DNA of 64,000 nucleotides from Haemophilus parainfluenzae (GTDB lineage: Bacteria > Pseudomonadota > Gammaproteobacteria > Enterobacterales > Pasteurellaceae), in contig NZ_CP063121.1 of the NCBI RefSeq assembly GCF_014931415.1, positions 310,001-374,000 on the forward strand, in the 5' to 3' direction. How positions within the stretch are numbered: position 1 is the stretch's first letter; each line of letters starts with the position of its first letter. The position numbers and the translations under genes are program-made. Positions 52,026 through 61,510 of the stretch are shown in pieces. The notes beneath the pieces are model-generated. The model was not told the DNA's origin. It was given only the letters and a program-made list of their open reading frames with translations, and searched no databases.

Positions 52026-53065
52026 TTTGCTAATAATGCCTCTAATTTTTCTAATGCTATTTCTGGTGTAATATCAATTAAACTTTGATGATACCCTTCC
52101 GAACTATCTGTACTTTTACGCACCTTAATTAAATCGCCTTCAATTAAACGAATAATCACGGCTTTATCAGATAATGGTGGCGTATAAGTTGGGCTCGTTG
52201 GGCCATAAAGTGCAACTAATGGGCGGTCTGTCGCGGCGGCAATATGCATTAAGCCGCTGTCATTGCTCACCACTGCTGTGCAGTTAGCGATTAAATCCAC
52301 GGCTTGATTCAAGTTAGTTTGTCCTGCCAAATTCAAACAGAATGGTTGTAATTCAACTGGCAAGGCATTACGAATTTGCTCCCCTGCTTCCACATCTTTT
52401 GGTGAACCAAATAATTCTACCGCATAGCCTTTTTCAATCAGCATTTCGGCCAATTTGGCATAATGATAATGCGGCCAACGTTTAGCTGGACCAAATTCTG
52501 CCCCTGGACAAAAACCAATAATCGGACGTTCGCCTAAAAGTGCGGTCTGTTTTTCAAAGTTTTTTAAGGTTTCTGCTTGTTGAGTGGAATCAACGGTTAA
52601 ATAAGGTTTTAGAACAGGAATATCAGCTGCTTTCGGTACTGCATTTTGCTCAAAAGCTAACGCGACATAACGCTGCACCATCATCGGGTAATCACGTTTG
52701 TTATTGCGTAAATCGTTAAGCAAGAAATAACGGCTCTCCCCTTTCCAACCACGACGCACAGCAATTTTTGCAAAAGCGGGAATGAAAGCAGACTTCAAGG
52801 AGTTTGGTAACACAATCGCCATATCATATTGATTGCGTAATGCCTTACCTAAACGATAACGTTCACACAAGGCAAACTTGCCGTGTCCGAGCGGCATTTC
52901 AATGGCATGGCGCACTTCTGGCATACGGGCTAAAAGCGGTTTGCACCAATTCGGTGCCATCACATCAATTTGGCAATGGGGATATTGCAGTTTGAGTTGT
53001 TGATACAAACTGTGCGACATCATCATATCGCCGACCCAAGACGGGCCGATAATTAAAATATTCAT
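52022..53065 (-). CDS. waaF: LPS heptosyltransferase II (WaaF)
   Basis: It adds the second inner-core heptose. The 347-residue GT9 protein begins MNILIIGPSWVGDMMMSHSL, the WaaF hallmark, and has GFCPGAEFGPAKRWPHYHYA and VSNDSGLMHIAAATDRPLVA in the donor site. Length matches E. coli WaaF (348). It heads the coupled unit waaF-EamA-waaC. hldD, which makes the heptose donor, lies upstream on the same strand, separated by two hairpins. Confidence 0.96.
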   Translation of the reverse strand: MNILIIGPSWVGDMMMSHSLYQQLKLQYPHCQIDVMAPNWCKPLLARMPEVRHAIEMPLGHGKFALCERYRLGKALRNQYDMAIVLPNSLKSAFIPAFAKIAVRRGWKGESRYFLLNDLRNNKRDYPMMVQRYVALAFEQNAVPKAADIPVLKPYLTVDSTQQAETLKNFEKQTALLGERPIIGFCPGAEFGPAKRWPHYHYAKLAEMLIEKGYAVELFGSPKDVEAGEQIRNALPVELQPFCLNLAGQTNLNQAVDLIANCTAVVSNDSGLMHIAAATDRPLVALYGPTSPTYTPPLSDKAVIIRLIEGDLIKVRKSTDSSEGYHQSLIDITPEIALEKLEALLAK

Positions 53066-53081
53066 GCTTGACCTTATAACA

Positions 53082-53160
53082 AAAGTGCGGCTAAAAATAA
53101 GATTAATTTTAACCGCACTTTATTCATTTTCTAGTATTGAACAACATTATTTGTTCAATA
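53082..53160 (-). terminator. Two hairpins between hldD and waaF
   Basis: Downstream of hldD a 10-bp perfect hairpin, TATTGAACAA/TTGTTCAATA (53135-53160), is followed by a second one from opposed uptake cores (AAAGTGCGG 53082-53090, CCGCACTTT 53113-53121). The second has a short T-run on the minus strand. They may end hldD transcripts or reduce flow into waaF. Confidence 0.6.
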
Positions 53161-53163
53161 TTT

Positions 53164-54087
53164 TTATTTATTTAACCACGCCATATACTCAGCCACACCT
53201 TCCGCTACGGTTTTAAATGGTTTGTCGTAGCCGGTTGCACGAAGTTTCTCAAGATTAGCTTGAGTATATTCTTGATAGCGAGATTTCAAATGCTCTGGGA
53301 ATGGAATGGTTTCCACTGCGCCTTTGCCGTGGAATTTAATTACAGCTTTTGCTACCTCTGCAAAAGACTCTGCATTGCCGGTACCACAGTTGAAGATACC
53401 CGAAATGCCATTTTGCCAGCACCAAATGTTGACTTGCGCCACATCACCTACATAAACGAAATCACGGCGGAAGTGTTCACTGCCTGCAAATAATTTTGGA
53501 TTTTCGCCTTTCAGGATTTGGTTATTTAAGTGGAATGCCACACTCGCCATTGAGCCTTTGTGTCCTTCACGCGGACCATAAACGTTAAAATAACGGAAAC
53601 CACATACCGGTGATTGCGCTTCAGGTAAAATCGCACGCACATATTGGTCGAATAAGAATTTAGAATAACCGTACACATTTAATGGGCCTTCAAATTCACG
53701 CTCTTCACGGAATTCAGTTTTGTCGCCATAAGTTGCCGCACTTGATGCATACAAGAACGGAATTTGACGATCTAAGCAGTAATGCAATAACTCTTTTGAA
53801 TATTCGTAGTTATTATGCATAATGTATTTGCCGTCCCATTCAGTGGTCGCTGAGCAAGCCCCTTCATGGAATACCGCATCGATATCACCTAAATCATCGC
53901 CTGCAATAATGGATGCAATGAAGTCTTCTTTATCGCAGTAATCTGCGATATCAAGATCCACTAAGTTAATGAATTTAGTCCCATCTTTTAAGTTATCCAC
54001 CACTAAAATATCTTTGCGTCCCATATCGTTTAATGCTTTAACGATATTACTGCCGATAAAACCGGCGCCACCTGTTACGATAATCAT
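53164..54087 (-). CDS. hldD: ADP-L-glycero-D-manno-heptose 6-epimerase
   Basis: It makes the ADP-heptose donor used by WaaF and WaaC. From ATG 54087 (ribosome site AGAGGAC) the protein has 307 residues. It has the NADP-binding [20 protein letters not shown], catalytic [13 protein letters not shown] (Tyr and Lys of the SDR pair) and [12 protein letters not shown]. The longer frame of 20 extra codons lacks support. Length is close to E. coli HldD (310). It follows an ScsD-like gene by 52 bp and precedes waaF. Confidence 0.96.
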   Translation of the reverse strand: MIIVTGGAGFIGSNIVKALNDMGRKDILVVDNLKDGTKFINLVDLDIADYCDKEDFIASIIAGDDLGDIDAVFHEGACSATTEWDGKYIMHNNYEYSKELLHYCLDRQIPFLYASSAATYGDKTEFREEREFEGPLNVYGYSKFLFDQYVRAILPEAQSPVCGFRYFNVYGPREGHKGSMASVAFHLNNQILKGENPKLFAGSEHFRRDFVYVGDVAQVNIWCWQNGISGIFNCGTGNAESFAEVAKAVIKFHGKGAVETIPFPEHLKSRYQEYTQANLEKLRATGYDKPFKTVAEGVAEYMAWLNK

Positions 54088-54139
54088 AATTCTGTCCTCT
54101 TTAAAATAAGTCTGTGTATTGTAATAGATTTTGTACCGC

Positions 54140-54643
54140 TTAGCCAAAAAACTCTGTGAAAAACAACCGCACTTTTAAGCCCCAGTAACTCGTCCAGCCC
54201 GTTGTGGCCAAATCCATTTTTCCTTTATTTAAAATAATAATTGTTGGTGTCACATTCACCTGCCATTGATCCGCAATCTTGCCTTGAGGATCATTCACCG
54301 TCGTAAACTGATAGTGATGCGTTTGTAAATAATCCTCCACGTCCTTATTTGTCCCCGAACGCAGTGCGATAGAGACGACAGGATAGCCTTCTTCTGAAAG
54401 TGAATTAATTGCTGGTGAAGTATAACGACAATAACCACACCAACTTCCCCAGAAATAAATGATTGTCGGCTTAGTTTGATCTAATTGAGGCAAAAAGAAG
54501 GCATCCCCCTGTAAATCATAAAGTGCCGTCGCATTGATTTCAGGTGGAATATTGGGTTTACGAATAAAATCGAGAATACTGCTTACGACAATCAACATCA
54601 GTAGTAGCGAAATCGCATTTTTTAATAATGTTTTAAGTTTCAC
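54140..54643 (-). CDS. Membrane-anchored thioredoxin-like protein (ScsD type)
   Basis: A thiol-disulfide protein facing the periplasm, held by one N-terminal membrane segment (residues about 10-26). The 167-residue protein has the redox motif [14 protein letters not shown] (Cys69, Cys72) and the cis-Pro region [13 protein letters not shown]. It resembles ScsD and the H. influenzae gene next to rfaD, as I recall. It lies 52 bp upstream of hldD on the same strand. The partner protein is unknown. Confidence 0.82.
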   Translation of the reverse strand: MKLKTLLKNAISLLLMLIVVSSILDFIRKPNIPPEINATALYDLQGDAFFLPQLDQTKPTIIYFWGSWCGYCRYTSPAINSLSEEGYPVVSIALRSGTNKDVEDYLQTHHYQFTTVNDPQGKIADQWQVNVTPTIIILNKGKMDLATTGWTSYWGLKVRLFFTEFFG

Positions 54644-54754
54644 AATAAAATTTCATGATCTAGGATAAATGGATTGTAATCGATCAGAAAAGTGCGGTCA
54701 AAATTGCAGAGATTTTGTTATAAATACATTATCTAAACTTGGCATCACATAAAA

Positions 54755-54783
54755 AATGCTCCTATTATAAAAATAGGAGCATT
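54755..54783 (-). terminator. Terminator after the deoKPX-like operon
   Basis: AATGCTCCTATT (54755-54766) and AATAGGAGCATT (54772-54783) form a 12-bp perfect stem with a 5-nt loop, followed on the minus strand by TTTT. Confidence 0.88.
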
Positions 54784-54792
54784 ATTTAATAA

Positions 54793-55812
54793 CTATAAAT
54801 TTTCAATTCCTGTAGTTACACTAAATGCTTTTGTTTCTTTAGGTTTTAGCATAATTAAACTTCCTGCTTTTTTAGCTGCTAAAAAACCTTCTGGCCTACA
54901 AGTTGCTGGTAATACAAATGCACCTACTTGTTGATCCTCATTAAACAAAATCCATCGTGTTGCATAATTAAAGTCTTTAGATGAGAATTTTGTTATATAA
55001 CTATGCCCACTAGGTGATTTCATTTTATATTCTAAATTCTCTTGATATTTACTGAGATTATCCATAAAGAATACTATTTCAGGATCATACATCACATCAT
55101 TATCTAATTTATCAAGATGGTATTCCCCTTTTTTAATTTTATCATTAAACTCAAGCCACTTTTCTGTTGGGCTAACGTGAGCTGGTATAGTTTCTCTCAA
55201 AACAATAGCCTCATCAGGAATATTCTGAGTTAACTCCGCTCCATGCTCATAACAATAATTCATGTGGCACATGTATTGCAATGGCATATCAACACTAGAT
55301 AAATTAGTTACACTCATTTGAATATCAAATAAAGTACTATTTGAATAAAGTGTTACAGCTGGTCTTGCTGAATAATGATTTCCAAACCCTTTCACATATT
55401 CAACTTCTCCCGTAAGGGTTATTGAATTATTATCAATGATTAACCAGGCATTATTAATAATTGAACAGGGCATCTCTCCATGTAAAACATGATCATCTTC
55501 AGGGCTTGGACAGCCATTTCTGATTAACCCCGAATGAAAAGCAAAACATCCGTAAGTATCAACAATACTATTACCAAATTTCGGCTCAGAAAACATATTC
55601 TTCATTTTTAATGAATGTTTACCAAATTCAGCATCCCAAATAATTTGACCATAAAAAGGCAATACAATAATAAATCCTTTTTTATTACAAATTTTTATTG
55701 CTTCAATTCCTGACTCATACTTAAAGCCAAACACTGTAAAATCATTATTACTAAGCAATACTTTTTCATCTCTAGAAAATAACTCTTTGAATAAAAATAA
55801 CTTCGTTTCCAT
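54793..55812 (-). CDS. deoX: DeoX-like aldose-1-epimerase family protein
   Basis: Probably a sugar mutarotase-like protein of the DUF4432/aldose-1-epimerase fold, acting on deoxyribose. The 339-residue protein has no signal peptide. It is beta-rich, with candidate active-site histidines in CHMNYCYEHG and HGEMPCSIINNAW and a C-terminal VTTGIENL. In Salmonella the deoQKPX cluster ends with deoX, whose precise role is not settled. Gene order and fold match, so the symbol is by analogy. It is immediately downstream of deoP (stop/start overlap of one base). Composition is A/T-rich and free of uptake signals. Confidence 0.72.
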   Translation of the reverse strand: METKLFLFKELFSRDEKVLLSNNDFTVFGFKYESGIEAIKICNKKGFIIVLPFYGQIIWDAEFGKHSLKMKNMFSEPKFGNSIVDTYGCFAFHSGLIRNGCPSPEDDHVLHGEMPCSIINNAWLIIDNNSITLTGEVEYVKGFGNHYSARPAVTLYSNSTLFDIQMSVTNLSSVDMPLQYMCHMNYCYEHGAELTQNIPDEAIVLRETIPAHVSPTEKWLEFNDKIKKGEYHLDKLDNDVMYDPEIVFFMDNLSKYQENLEYKMKSPSGHSYITKFSSKDFNYATRWILFNEDQQVGAFVLPATCRPEGFLAAKKAGSLIMLKPKETKAFSVTTGIENL

Positions 55813-57107
55813 TATTCCTCTCCTTTTTCTAATTTCATTTTATCCCAGAAGTAATATCCAACATAGATAAAGCAAAGCGTTGGTACAACAAAGGCCAATT
55901 GTAAAGATCCTAAAGTATCAGAAACATATCCATGAATAGCAGGGACAACCGCAGCTCCAATAATTGACATTACTACAACAGCTCCGGCTACTTCCCGATG
56001 TTCTTGTTTAACAGTTCCTAATACAGATGTATAAATTGTAGCCCAACATGGTCCAAACAATACACTTGCAAAAATTGCAGCATAAACAGCTGAAAAGTCA
56101 TGAACAAAAGAAGTATAAGAGAGAGTAAATACACCAAGAATAGAATACACAAACAATACTGCATCTGATTTAAACTTAGTCATTAAAAAATTTGCTACAA
56201 ATTTTCCGATGAAAAAACCAATAAAACTATATATCATGAAATTTGAAGCATCCCTCTCATTAATATTACTTAAATTTAAAGCTAAACGTATTGTAAACGA
56301 CCATACTGCAACCTGCATGCCCACATATAAAAATTGAGCAATAATTCCTTTCTTAAATTGTTTATTCTTTGATAAATATTTCAATGTATCAATGAATTTC
56401 ACATTAGTAGCTAAAACTTCATTTTCAGCTTTGCATCTAGGGAATTTTGTCAATAAGAACAACAAAGTAACAGCAATTAATACAAAAATAAGATATTTAT
56501 AAGGTTGTAATGTATGCTCAAGCAATGATAATTTAAATTCATGAGCTTGATCTGGGGACATCGTAAGCAATTGTTCTTTCAAGCTAGCACCTTCTTGGAA
56601 GATTAAATATTTACCCAGTAAAATGCCAGAAATAGCACCAATCGGATAAAATGTTTGACTAATATTCAGTCTTAATGTCGCATAATCTCGATGGCCGAGC
56701 ATAGAACTATAAGTATTTGCTGATGTTTCAAGGAAACTTAAACCGATAGCAATAGAAAATATAGCAGCTAAAAACATAGTATAAGTAGCCATGTGAGAAG
56801 CTGGATAAAACATTGAACAGCCTATAATATACAAGGTTAAACCAATCAAAATAGCAACTTTATAACTTGTTTTCTTTATTACTAGAGAAGCTGGAATTGC
56901 AATTAAGAAATATCCACCATAAAAGGCACTTTGAACTAATGCACTTGCAAAGTCACTTAATGTAAATACACTCTTAAATTGAGTAATAAGAATATCGTTT
57001 AAGCTCGCGGCAGCCCCCCACAATGGGAATAGGCAAGATAATAATATGAACTGAAATATAGGTGTTCGATTCAAATATCCATCAGGCATTTGCTGTATTC
57101 CTTTCAT
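55812..57107 (-). CDS. deoP: Deoxyribose permease, MFS fucose-permease family
   Basis: An inner-membrane proton symporter for 2-deoxy-D-ribose, by analogy with Salmonella DeoP. From ATG 57107 (perfect AAGGAG ribosome site) it has 431 residues and 12 hydrophobic segments. FucP-type features are present: PLWGAAASLNDILITQFKSV near the start and LSFLETSANTYSSMLGH. A longer frame overlaps deoK but lacks this ribosome site. It lies 10 bp after deoK and overlaps deoX by one base. Other sugars (fucose, glucose) are possible, but the neighbours favour deoxyribose. Confidence 0.8.
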   Translation of the reverse strand: MKGIQQMPDGYLNRTPIFQFILLSCLFPLWGAAASLNDILITQFKSVFTLSDFASALVQSAFYGGYFLIAIPASLVIKKTSYKVAILIGLTLYIIGCSMFYPASHMATYTMFLAAIFSIAIGLSFLETSANTYSSMLGHRDYATLRLNISQTFYPIGAISGILLGKYLIFQEGASLKEQLLTMSPDQAHEFKLSLLEHTLQPYKYLIFVLIAVTLLFLLTKFPRCKAENEVLATNVKFIDTLKYLSKNKQFKKGIIAQFLYVGMQVAVWSFTIRLALNLSNINERDASNFMIYSFIGFFIGKFVANFLMTKFKSDAVLFVYSILGVFTLSYTSFVHDFSAVYAAIFASVLFGPCWATIYTSVLGTVKQEHREVAGAVVVMSIIGAAVVPAIHGYVSDTLGSLQLAFVVPTLCFIYVGYYFWDKMKLEKGEE

Positions 57108-57117
57108 AACATACTCC

Positions 57118-58035
57118 TTATAATTTACCCAAAAAACACTCAAATTCTTTTTTATCTGGATATGATATTTGAGTTCCTTGACCAGTCACACTATAAGCTG
57201 AAAATGCAGAGGCCATGTTCAAAGATGCTAAAATATCATGCGTTTTAACAAGATAGTGTGCAAAACATCCTATAAATGCATCTCCAGCTCCACTAGTATC
57301 AATAGCATTAACCTTATGAGGAGCAATATGATGAATTACATTTCCATCTAGCCATATCGCACCTTTTTCCCCCAAAGTAACAACAAGATTTTTCAATCCT
57401 TTTGAAATCAATGAATTAGCTGCTATCAGAATCTCATCAATATTAGAAACTGGTAACCCTGTAAGAATTTCTAATTCAGTCTCATTAGGCATAAAAAAAT
57501 CACACTTACACACATAATTAATATCTAAATTTGGATCAGCAGGAGCTGGATTTAATATTACAGGTATATTATTTTTAACTGCAAAATCAATTGAGTAATA
57601 AACAACAGATAATGGAACTTCTAATTGCAAAATAATAAGCTTACATTTTTTAAGTTCATTTTCTGCGTCATCTATATCTTTTGTTGATAAGTGACTATTT
57701 GCACCTTTAATAATAAGAATGCTATTTTGGGATGACTTATCTACAAATATCGGTGCGACACCACTGGAAACACCTTTTGCTACTGTTACATAATCAGTAT
57801 TTATAGCATTCAGATGAAAGTTTTTTAGTGTGTTCTCAGCGAACAAGTCATCTCCAACTTTTGTTAACATCATCACATCCGATCCTAACTTAGCAGCAGC
57901 TACTGCTTGATTAGCACCTTTACCTCCACATCCTATCTTGAAGCTAGGAGCTTCGATTGTCTCACCCAACTTAGGCATCCGATCTATATATGTAATCAGA
58001 TCAACCATATTTGAACCAATAACTGCAATATCCAT
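57118..58035 (-). CDS. deoK: Deoxyribokinase, PfkB family
   Basis: It phosphorylates deoxyribose (or ribose) to the 5-phosphate, the substrate of DeoC. The 305-residue protein has IGCGGKGANQAVAAAKLG (residues 33-50) and the catalytic DTSGAGDAFIG motif, both typical of ribokinases. Sequence alone would fit ribokinase. The adjacent deoP, deoX, DeoR-type regulator and deoC favour deoxyribokinase, as in Salmonella deoQKPX. It is first in the operon, behind a CRP-like site at -41.5. Confidence 0.82.
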   Translation of the reverse strand: MDIAVIGSNMVDLITYIDRMPKLGETIEAPSFKIGCGGKGANQAVAAAKLGSDVMMLTKVGDDLFAENTLKNFHLNAINTDYVTVAKGVSSGVAPIFVDKSSQNSILIIKGANSHLSTKDIDDAENELKKCKLIILQLEVPLSVVYYSIDFAVKNNIPVILNPAPADPNLDINYVCKCDFFMPNETELEILTGLPVSNIDEILIAANSLISKGLKNLVVTLGEKGAIWLDGNVIHHIAPHKVNAIDTSGAGDAFIGCFAHYLVKTHDILASLNMASAFSAYSVTGQGTQISYPDKKEFECFLGKL

Positions 58036-58052
58036 ACGACCTCCATTTCAAT

Positions 58053-58068
58053 TGTTAATAAAGTAACA
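58053..58068. promoter_or_regulatory. DeoR-type operator O1
   Basis: TGTTAATAAAGTAACA has perfect TGTTA/TAACA arms with a 6-bp spacer, the same arms and length as the E. coli DeoR operator TGTTAGAATTCTAACA. It lies just inside the predicted deoK transcript. Confidence 0.6.
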
Positions 58069-58083
58069 TTTTATTTAAACCAC

Positions 58084-58089
58084 AGTATA
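58084..58089 (-). promoter_or_regulatory. deoKPX -10 box
   Basis: TATACT on the minus strand. The predicted start near 58077 puts the CRP-like site centre (58118.5) at -41.5, the class II position, which explains the lack of a good -35 box. Confidence 0.5.
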
Positions 58090-58101
58090 ATCCCCAAAAA
58101 A

Positions 58102-58117
58102 TGTTAAAAAAGTGACA
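58102..58117. promoter_or_regulatory. DeoR-type operator O2
   Basis: TGTTAAAAAAGTGACA has the arms TGTTA/TGACA (one mismatch) with a 6-bp spacer. Its centre is 49 bp from that of O1, and it overlaps the CRP-like site. Confidence 0.5.
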
Positions 58118-58126
58118 AAGATCACA
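58111..58126. promoter_or_regulatory. CRP-like site in the deoK-deoQ gap
   Basis: AGTGACAAAGATCACA matches TGTGA-N6-TCACA at 9 of 10 positions, with a perfect TCACA half. Confidence 0.7.
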
Positions 58127-58186
58127 GTTCTAGAAAAAATTTTTATGATATTATTAGAAGCAATAAAACTATAACCACATATCACC

Positions 58187-58930
58187 ATGGACAGAAAAAA
58201 CAATTCAAGAATAAAAAGCTTAGAATTTATACTCAGAACAATGAGCTCTATAAAATTAAGAGATGCCGCCAATATACTAAGTGTATCTGAAATGACTTTA
58301 AGAAGAGATTTAAGTACTGAAGGATGCCCTTTAATTCTACTAGGTGGTCACATAGTCAAAGCCCCTCAAAACCATCATGAGGCTAACTATCTGATTTTTG
58401 AACAAGAAAATAAGAATTTAAAGGAGAAAATGACTATAGGTAAAGCGGCAGCAGAACTTGTTGAAAATGGGGATGTTATTTTTTTTGATTGTGGTTCAAC
58501 AATCCCTTTTATTGCATCACAAATAAAATCAGATATAAAATTCACTGCACTTTGTTGTTCTCTAAATACATTTACAATTTTGCAAGAAAAAAGTAATTGT
58601 GAAGTAATACTAGCAGGTGGATCATACTCTAGTCATAACTCCTTTTTCACTCCAATTAATAACTCAGAAATAGAATCAATACTTACAACTAAAGCCTTTA
58701 TTTCTGCGGCAGGTGTGAGCGATGAATATGGTGTTAGCTGCTTTGATTATAATGAAGCAAAAGTAAAAAAAATGGCAATGAAAAAAAGTAAAAAGAATAT
58801 ATTGGTATTTGATCATATGAAAATAGGACTAGTAAGAAAAGCATATATCAATGATTTAAATCAATTCGACTTATTAATATGTGATCAAGAATTACCTAAA
58901 AATTTCATAATGAAGAATAATCATCAATAA
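58187..58930 (+). CDS. deoQ: DeoR-family transcriptional regulator (DeoQ-like)
   Basis: Probably the repressor of the deoxyribose genes, responding to a phosphorylated sugar. The 247-residue protein has an N-terminal helix-turn-helix (SSIKLRDAANILSVSEMTLR, then RDLSTEG) and a C-terminal sugar-phosphate-sensing domain with VIFFDCGSTIPFIAS and KAFISAAGVSDEYGVSCFD, as in DeoR. It is divergent from deoKPX across a 151-bp gap with two operator-like palindromes and a CRP-like site. deoC follows 30 bp downstream on the same strand. Confidence 0.82.
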   Translation: MDRKNNSRIKSLEFILRTMSSIKLRDAANILSVSEMTLRRDLSTEGCPLILLGGHIVKAPQNHHEANYLIFEQENKNLKEKMTIGKAAAELVENGDVIFFDCGSTIPFIASQIKSDIKFTALCCSLNTFTILQEKSNCEVILAGGSYSSHNSFFTPINNSEIESILTTKAFISAAGVSDEYGVSCFDYNEAKVKKMAMKKSKKNILVFDHMKIGLVRKAYINDLNQFDLLICDQELPKNFIMKNNHQ

Positions 58931-58960
58931 TAACCGATGACTAAGTTAAGGAGAAAAAAT

Positions 58961-59635
58961 ATGGATAGTAAACAATTAGCACAATATATTGATCACACCG
59001 CGCTCACCGCAGAAAAAACAGAACAAGATATTCTTAAACTATGTGATGAAGCGATTCAGTACGGTTTTTATTCAGTCTGCATTAATTCAGGTTATATTCC
59101 TTTAGCCAAAGAAAAACTGGCAGGATCAAACGTCAAAATTTGTACGGTTGTTGGTTTCCCACTTGGTGCCAACTTATCCTCAGTCAAAGCGTTTGAAACC
59201 CAAGAAGCCATCAAAGCTGGTGCAGGTGAAATTGATATGGTAATTAATGTCGGCTTAATAAAATCAAATAAATGGGATGCCGTAAAAGACGACATTCAAG
59301 CTGTATTAACCGCTTGTCATGGTGTACCGCTTAAAGTGATTTTGGAAACATGCTTACTCACCAAAGAAGAAATCGTAAAAGCCTGTGAAATCTGTAAAGC
59401 GTTGGGTGTGGCATTCGTTAAAACCTCAACGGGTTTCAATAAAGGTGGAGCAACCGTAGAAAATGTGGCATTAATGAAGAAAACGGTAGGCAACATTGGC
59501 GTGAAAGCCTCTGGCGGTATTCGTGATACTCAAACCGCACTAGCGATGATTAAAGCGGGAGCTACTCGAATTGGCGCAAGCGCAGGCATTGCAATTGTAA
59601 CGGGTGTTTCTGGTAATACCTCAAGCAATTACTAA
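58961..59635 (+). CDS. deoC: Deoxyribose-phosphate aldolase
   Basis: It splits 2-deoxyribose 5-phosphate into glyceraldehyde 3-phosphate and acetaldehyde, feeding deoxyribose into glycolysis. From ATG 58961 (perfect AAGGAG site) the protein has 224 residues. Its class I aldolase Schiff-base region is [10 protein letters not shown] and its phosphate-binding segment [10 protein letters not shown]. It is the short DeoC type. The gene completes the pathway begun by deoP and deoK, and may be co-transcribed with deoQ. Its base composition is less A/T-rich than the deoQKPX island. Confidence 0.96.
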   Translation: MDSKQLAQYIDHTALTAEKTEQDILKLCDEAIQYGFYSVCINSGYIPLAKEKLAGSNVKICTVVGFPLGANLSSVKAFETQEAIKAGAGEIDMVINVGLIKSNKWDAVKDDIQAVLTACHGVPLKVILETCLLTKEEIVKACEICKALGVAFVKTSTGFNKGGATVENVALMKKTVGNIGVKASGGIRDTQTALAMIKAGATRIGASAGIAIVTGVSGNTSSNY

Positions 59636-59643
59636 TCAATAAT

Positions 59644-59684
59644 AAAAAAGGAGATTGAAGTGTATGCTTCAATCTCCTTTTTAA
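59644..59684. terminator. Bidirectional terminator between deoC and proS
   Basis: AAAAAGGAGATTGAAG (59645-59660) and its exact complement at 59667-59682 form a 16-bp perfect stem with a 6-nt loop between convergent genes. Confidence 0.92.
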
Positions 59685-59699
59685 TCATCAAAGACTCAA

Positions 59700-61415
59700 T
59701 TAAGCATTAATTTGTCCTTTCAAGAAATCTAACAACTGATCTTTTGCAATCATTTGTTTTTCACCGGTACGACGATTTTTGTATTCAATTTCGCCGTTTG
59801 CGAGATTTTTCTCGCCAATCACCACCATATGTGGCACACCGATAAGTTCCATATCTGCAAACATCACACCTGGGCGTTCTTTACGATCATCAAAGATCAC
59901 TTCTACACCTTGTGCTTGTAAAGTGCGGCACAATTCTTCGGCATATTCTTGAACGCTTTCAGATTTATGCATATTCATAGGCACGACAGCTACGGTGAAT
60001 GGCGCAATTTCATCTGTTGGCCATACAATACCGCGATCATCAAAATGTTGTTCAATCGCCGCAGCCACCACACGCGTTACACCAATACCGTAACATCCCA
60101 TGGTTACGACCATTGGACGACCATCTTCACCTTGAACAGTCGCATTCATCGCTTCTGAGTATTTTTTACCTAATTGGAAAATGTGGCCTACTTCGATACC
60201 ACGTTTAATCAATAAGGTACCTTTACCATCTGGGCTTGGATCACCTTCAACCACGTTACGAATATCCGCCACTTTTGGTAAAGCTACATCACGTTCCCAG
60301 TTGATATTGAAGTAATGTTTACCATCAATGTTTGCACCTGCACTGAAATCAGACACTAATGCTACTGAACGGTCAATAATCACTGGAATATTGAGATTAA
60401 CAGGGCCTAATGAACCAACACCTGCACCAATTTTTGCTTTGATAACAGCTTCGTCTGCAAACTCAAATGGTGAAGCCACTTCAGGTAATTTTTCCGCTTT
60501 AATTTCATTTAATTCATGGTCACCACGAATGACTAATGCCACTAACGGTTGTTCTTCGCTTGCCCCTTTTACGATTAAGGTTTTAACCGTTTTCTCAATA
60601 GGCAAATTGAATTGTTCCACCAACTCAGCAATCGTTTTTGCATTTGGCGTATCAACTAATTCCATGGCTTTTGTTGGCGCTGCGCGCTCACCAATTGCCA
60701 CCGCTTCCGCTAATTCAATGTTTGCAGCGTAGTCAGATTCAGTAGAGAAAATCACATCATCTTCGCCACTGTTTGCTAGCACTTGGAATTCATGTGATGC
60801 ACTACCACCGATAGAACCGGTATCCGCTTGTACCGCACGGAAGTCTAAACCTAAGCGATTGAAAATATTGCTATAAGTTTGGTACATCACATCATAAGTT
60901 TGTTGCAAGCTCGCATGATCCGCATGGAAAGAATACGCATCTTTCATGATAAATTCACGCGAACGCATGACACCGAAACGAGGACGCACTTCATCACGGA
61001 ATTTGGTTTGAATTTGGTATAAGTTAATCGGAAGTTGTTTGTATGATGACACTTCACGACGAACTAAATCCGTAATCACTTCTTCATGTGTTGGACCTAA
61101 TACAAAGTTACGGTTTCCTCGATCCACAAAACGTAGTAATTCTGGGCCATATTGTTCCCAACGACCTGACTCTTCCCATAATTCTGCTGGTTGCACGACT
61201 GGCATTTTGATTTCAAGTGCGCCACTTTTATCCATTTCTTCACGAATGATTTTTTCTACTTTACGAAGCACACGCCAGCCAGTTGGCATCCAGTTATAAA
61301 GACCTGAAGCAAGAGGACGAATCATCCCCGCACGAAGCATTAATTGATGGCTCACAATGGCCGCTTCAGCTGGGGTTTCTTTTAATGTTGAGAATAAATA
61401 TTGACTTGTACGCAT
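59700..61415 (-). CDS. proS: Prolyl-tRNA synthetase, bacterial type
   Basis: It charges tRNA-Pro. From ATG 61415 (AAGGT upstream) the protein has 571 residues. It begins [20 protein letters not shown], with class II motif 2 ([20 protein letters not shown]), the insertion (editing) domain between about residues 220 and 410 found in bacterial ProRS, and motif 3 [13 protein letters not shown]. The frame runs 26 codons further upstream without family support. An uptake-signal terminator lies between it and nlpD. Confidence 0.97.
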   Translation of the reverse strand: MRTSQYLFSTLKETPAEAAIVSHQLMLRAGMIRPLASGLYNWMPTGWRVLRKVEKIIREEMDKSGALEIKMPVVQPAELWEESGRWEQYGPELLRFVDRGNRNFVLGPTHEEVITDLVRREVSSYKQLPINLYQIQTKFRDEVRPRFGVMRSREFIMKDAYSFHADHASLQQTYDVMYQTYSNIFNRLGLDFRAVQADTGSIGGSASHEFQVLANSGEDDVIFSTESDYAANIELAEAVAIGERAAPTKAMELVDTPNAKTIAELVEQFNLPIEKTVKTLIVKGASEEQPLVALVIRGDHELNEIKAEKLPEVASPFEFADEAVIKAKIGAGVGSLGPVNLNIPVIIDRSVALVSDFSAGANIDGKHYFNINWERDVALPKVADIRNVVEGDPSPDGKGTLLIKRGIEVGHIFQLGKKYSEAMNATVQGEDGRPMVVTMGCYGIGVTRVVAAAIEQHFDDRGIVWPTDEIAPFTVAVVPMNMHKSESVQEYAEELCRTLQAQGVEVIFDDRKERPGVMFADMELIGVPHMVVIGEKNLANGEIEYKNRRTGEKQMIAKDQLLDFLKGQINA

Positions 61416-61466
61416 TGAATTAACCTTAGATTCTAAGCATTGAGAAAAAATTGGTGAGAGTATAAC

Positions 61467-61499
61467 AAAAAGTGCGGTCATTTTTAACCGCACTTTTTT
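61467..61499 (-). terminator. Dual uptake-signal terminator after nlpD
   Basis: AAAAGTGCGGT (61468-61478) and ACCGCACTTTT (61487-61497) form an 11-bp perfect stem of opposed uptake cores. It lies between nlpD and proS on the same strand, with T-runs on both strands. Confidence 0.85.
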
Positions 61500-61510
61500 C
61501 AGAGAAAAGA

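Noticed and set aside
57107..57143. Upstream start for deoP overlapping deoK
   Set aside because: The internal ATG at 57107 has a perfect AAGGAG site at good distance, and the extension is simply the end of deoK in another frame.
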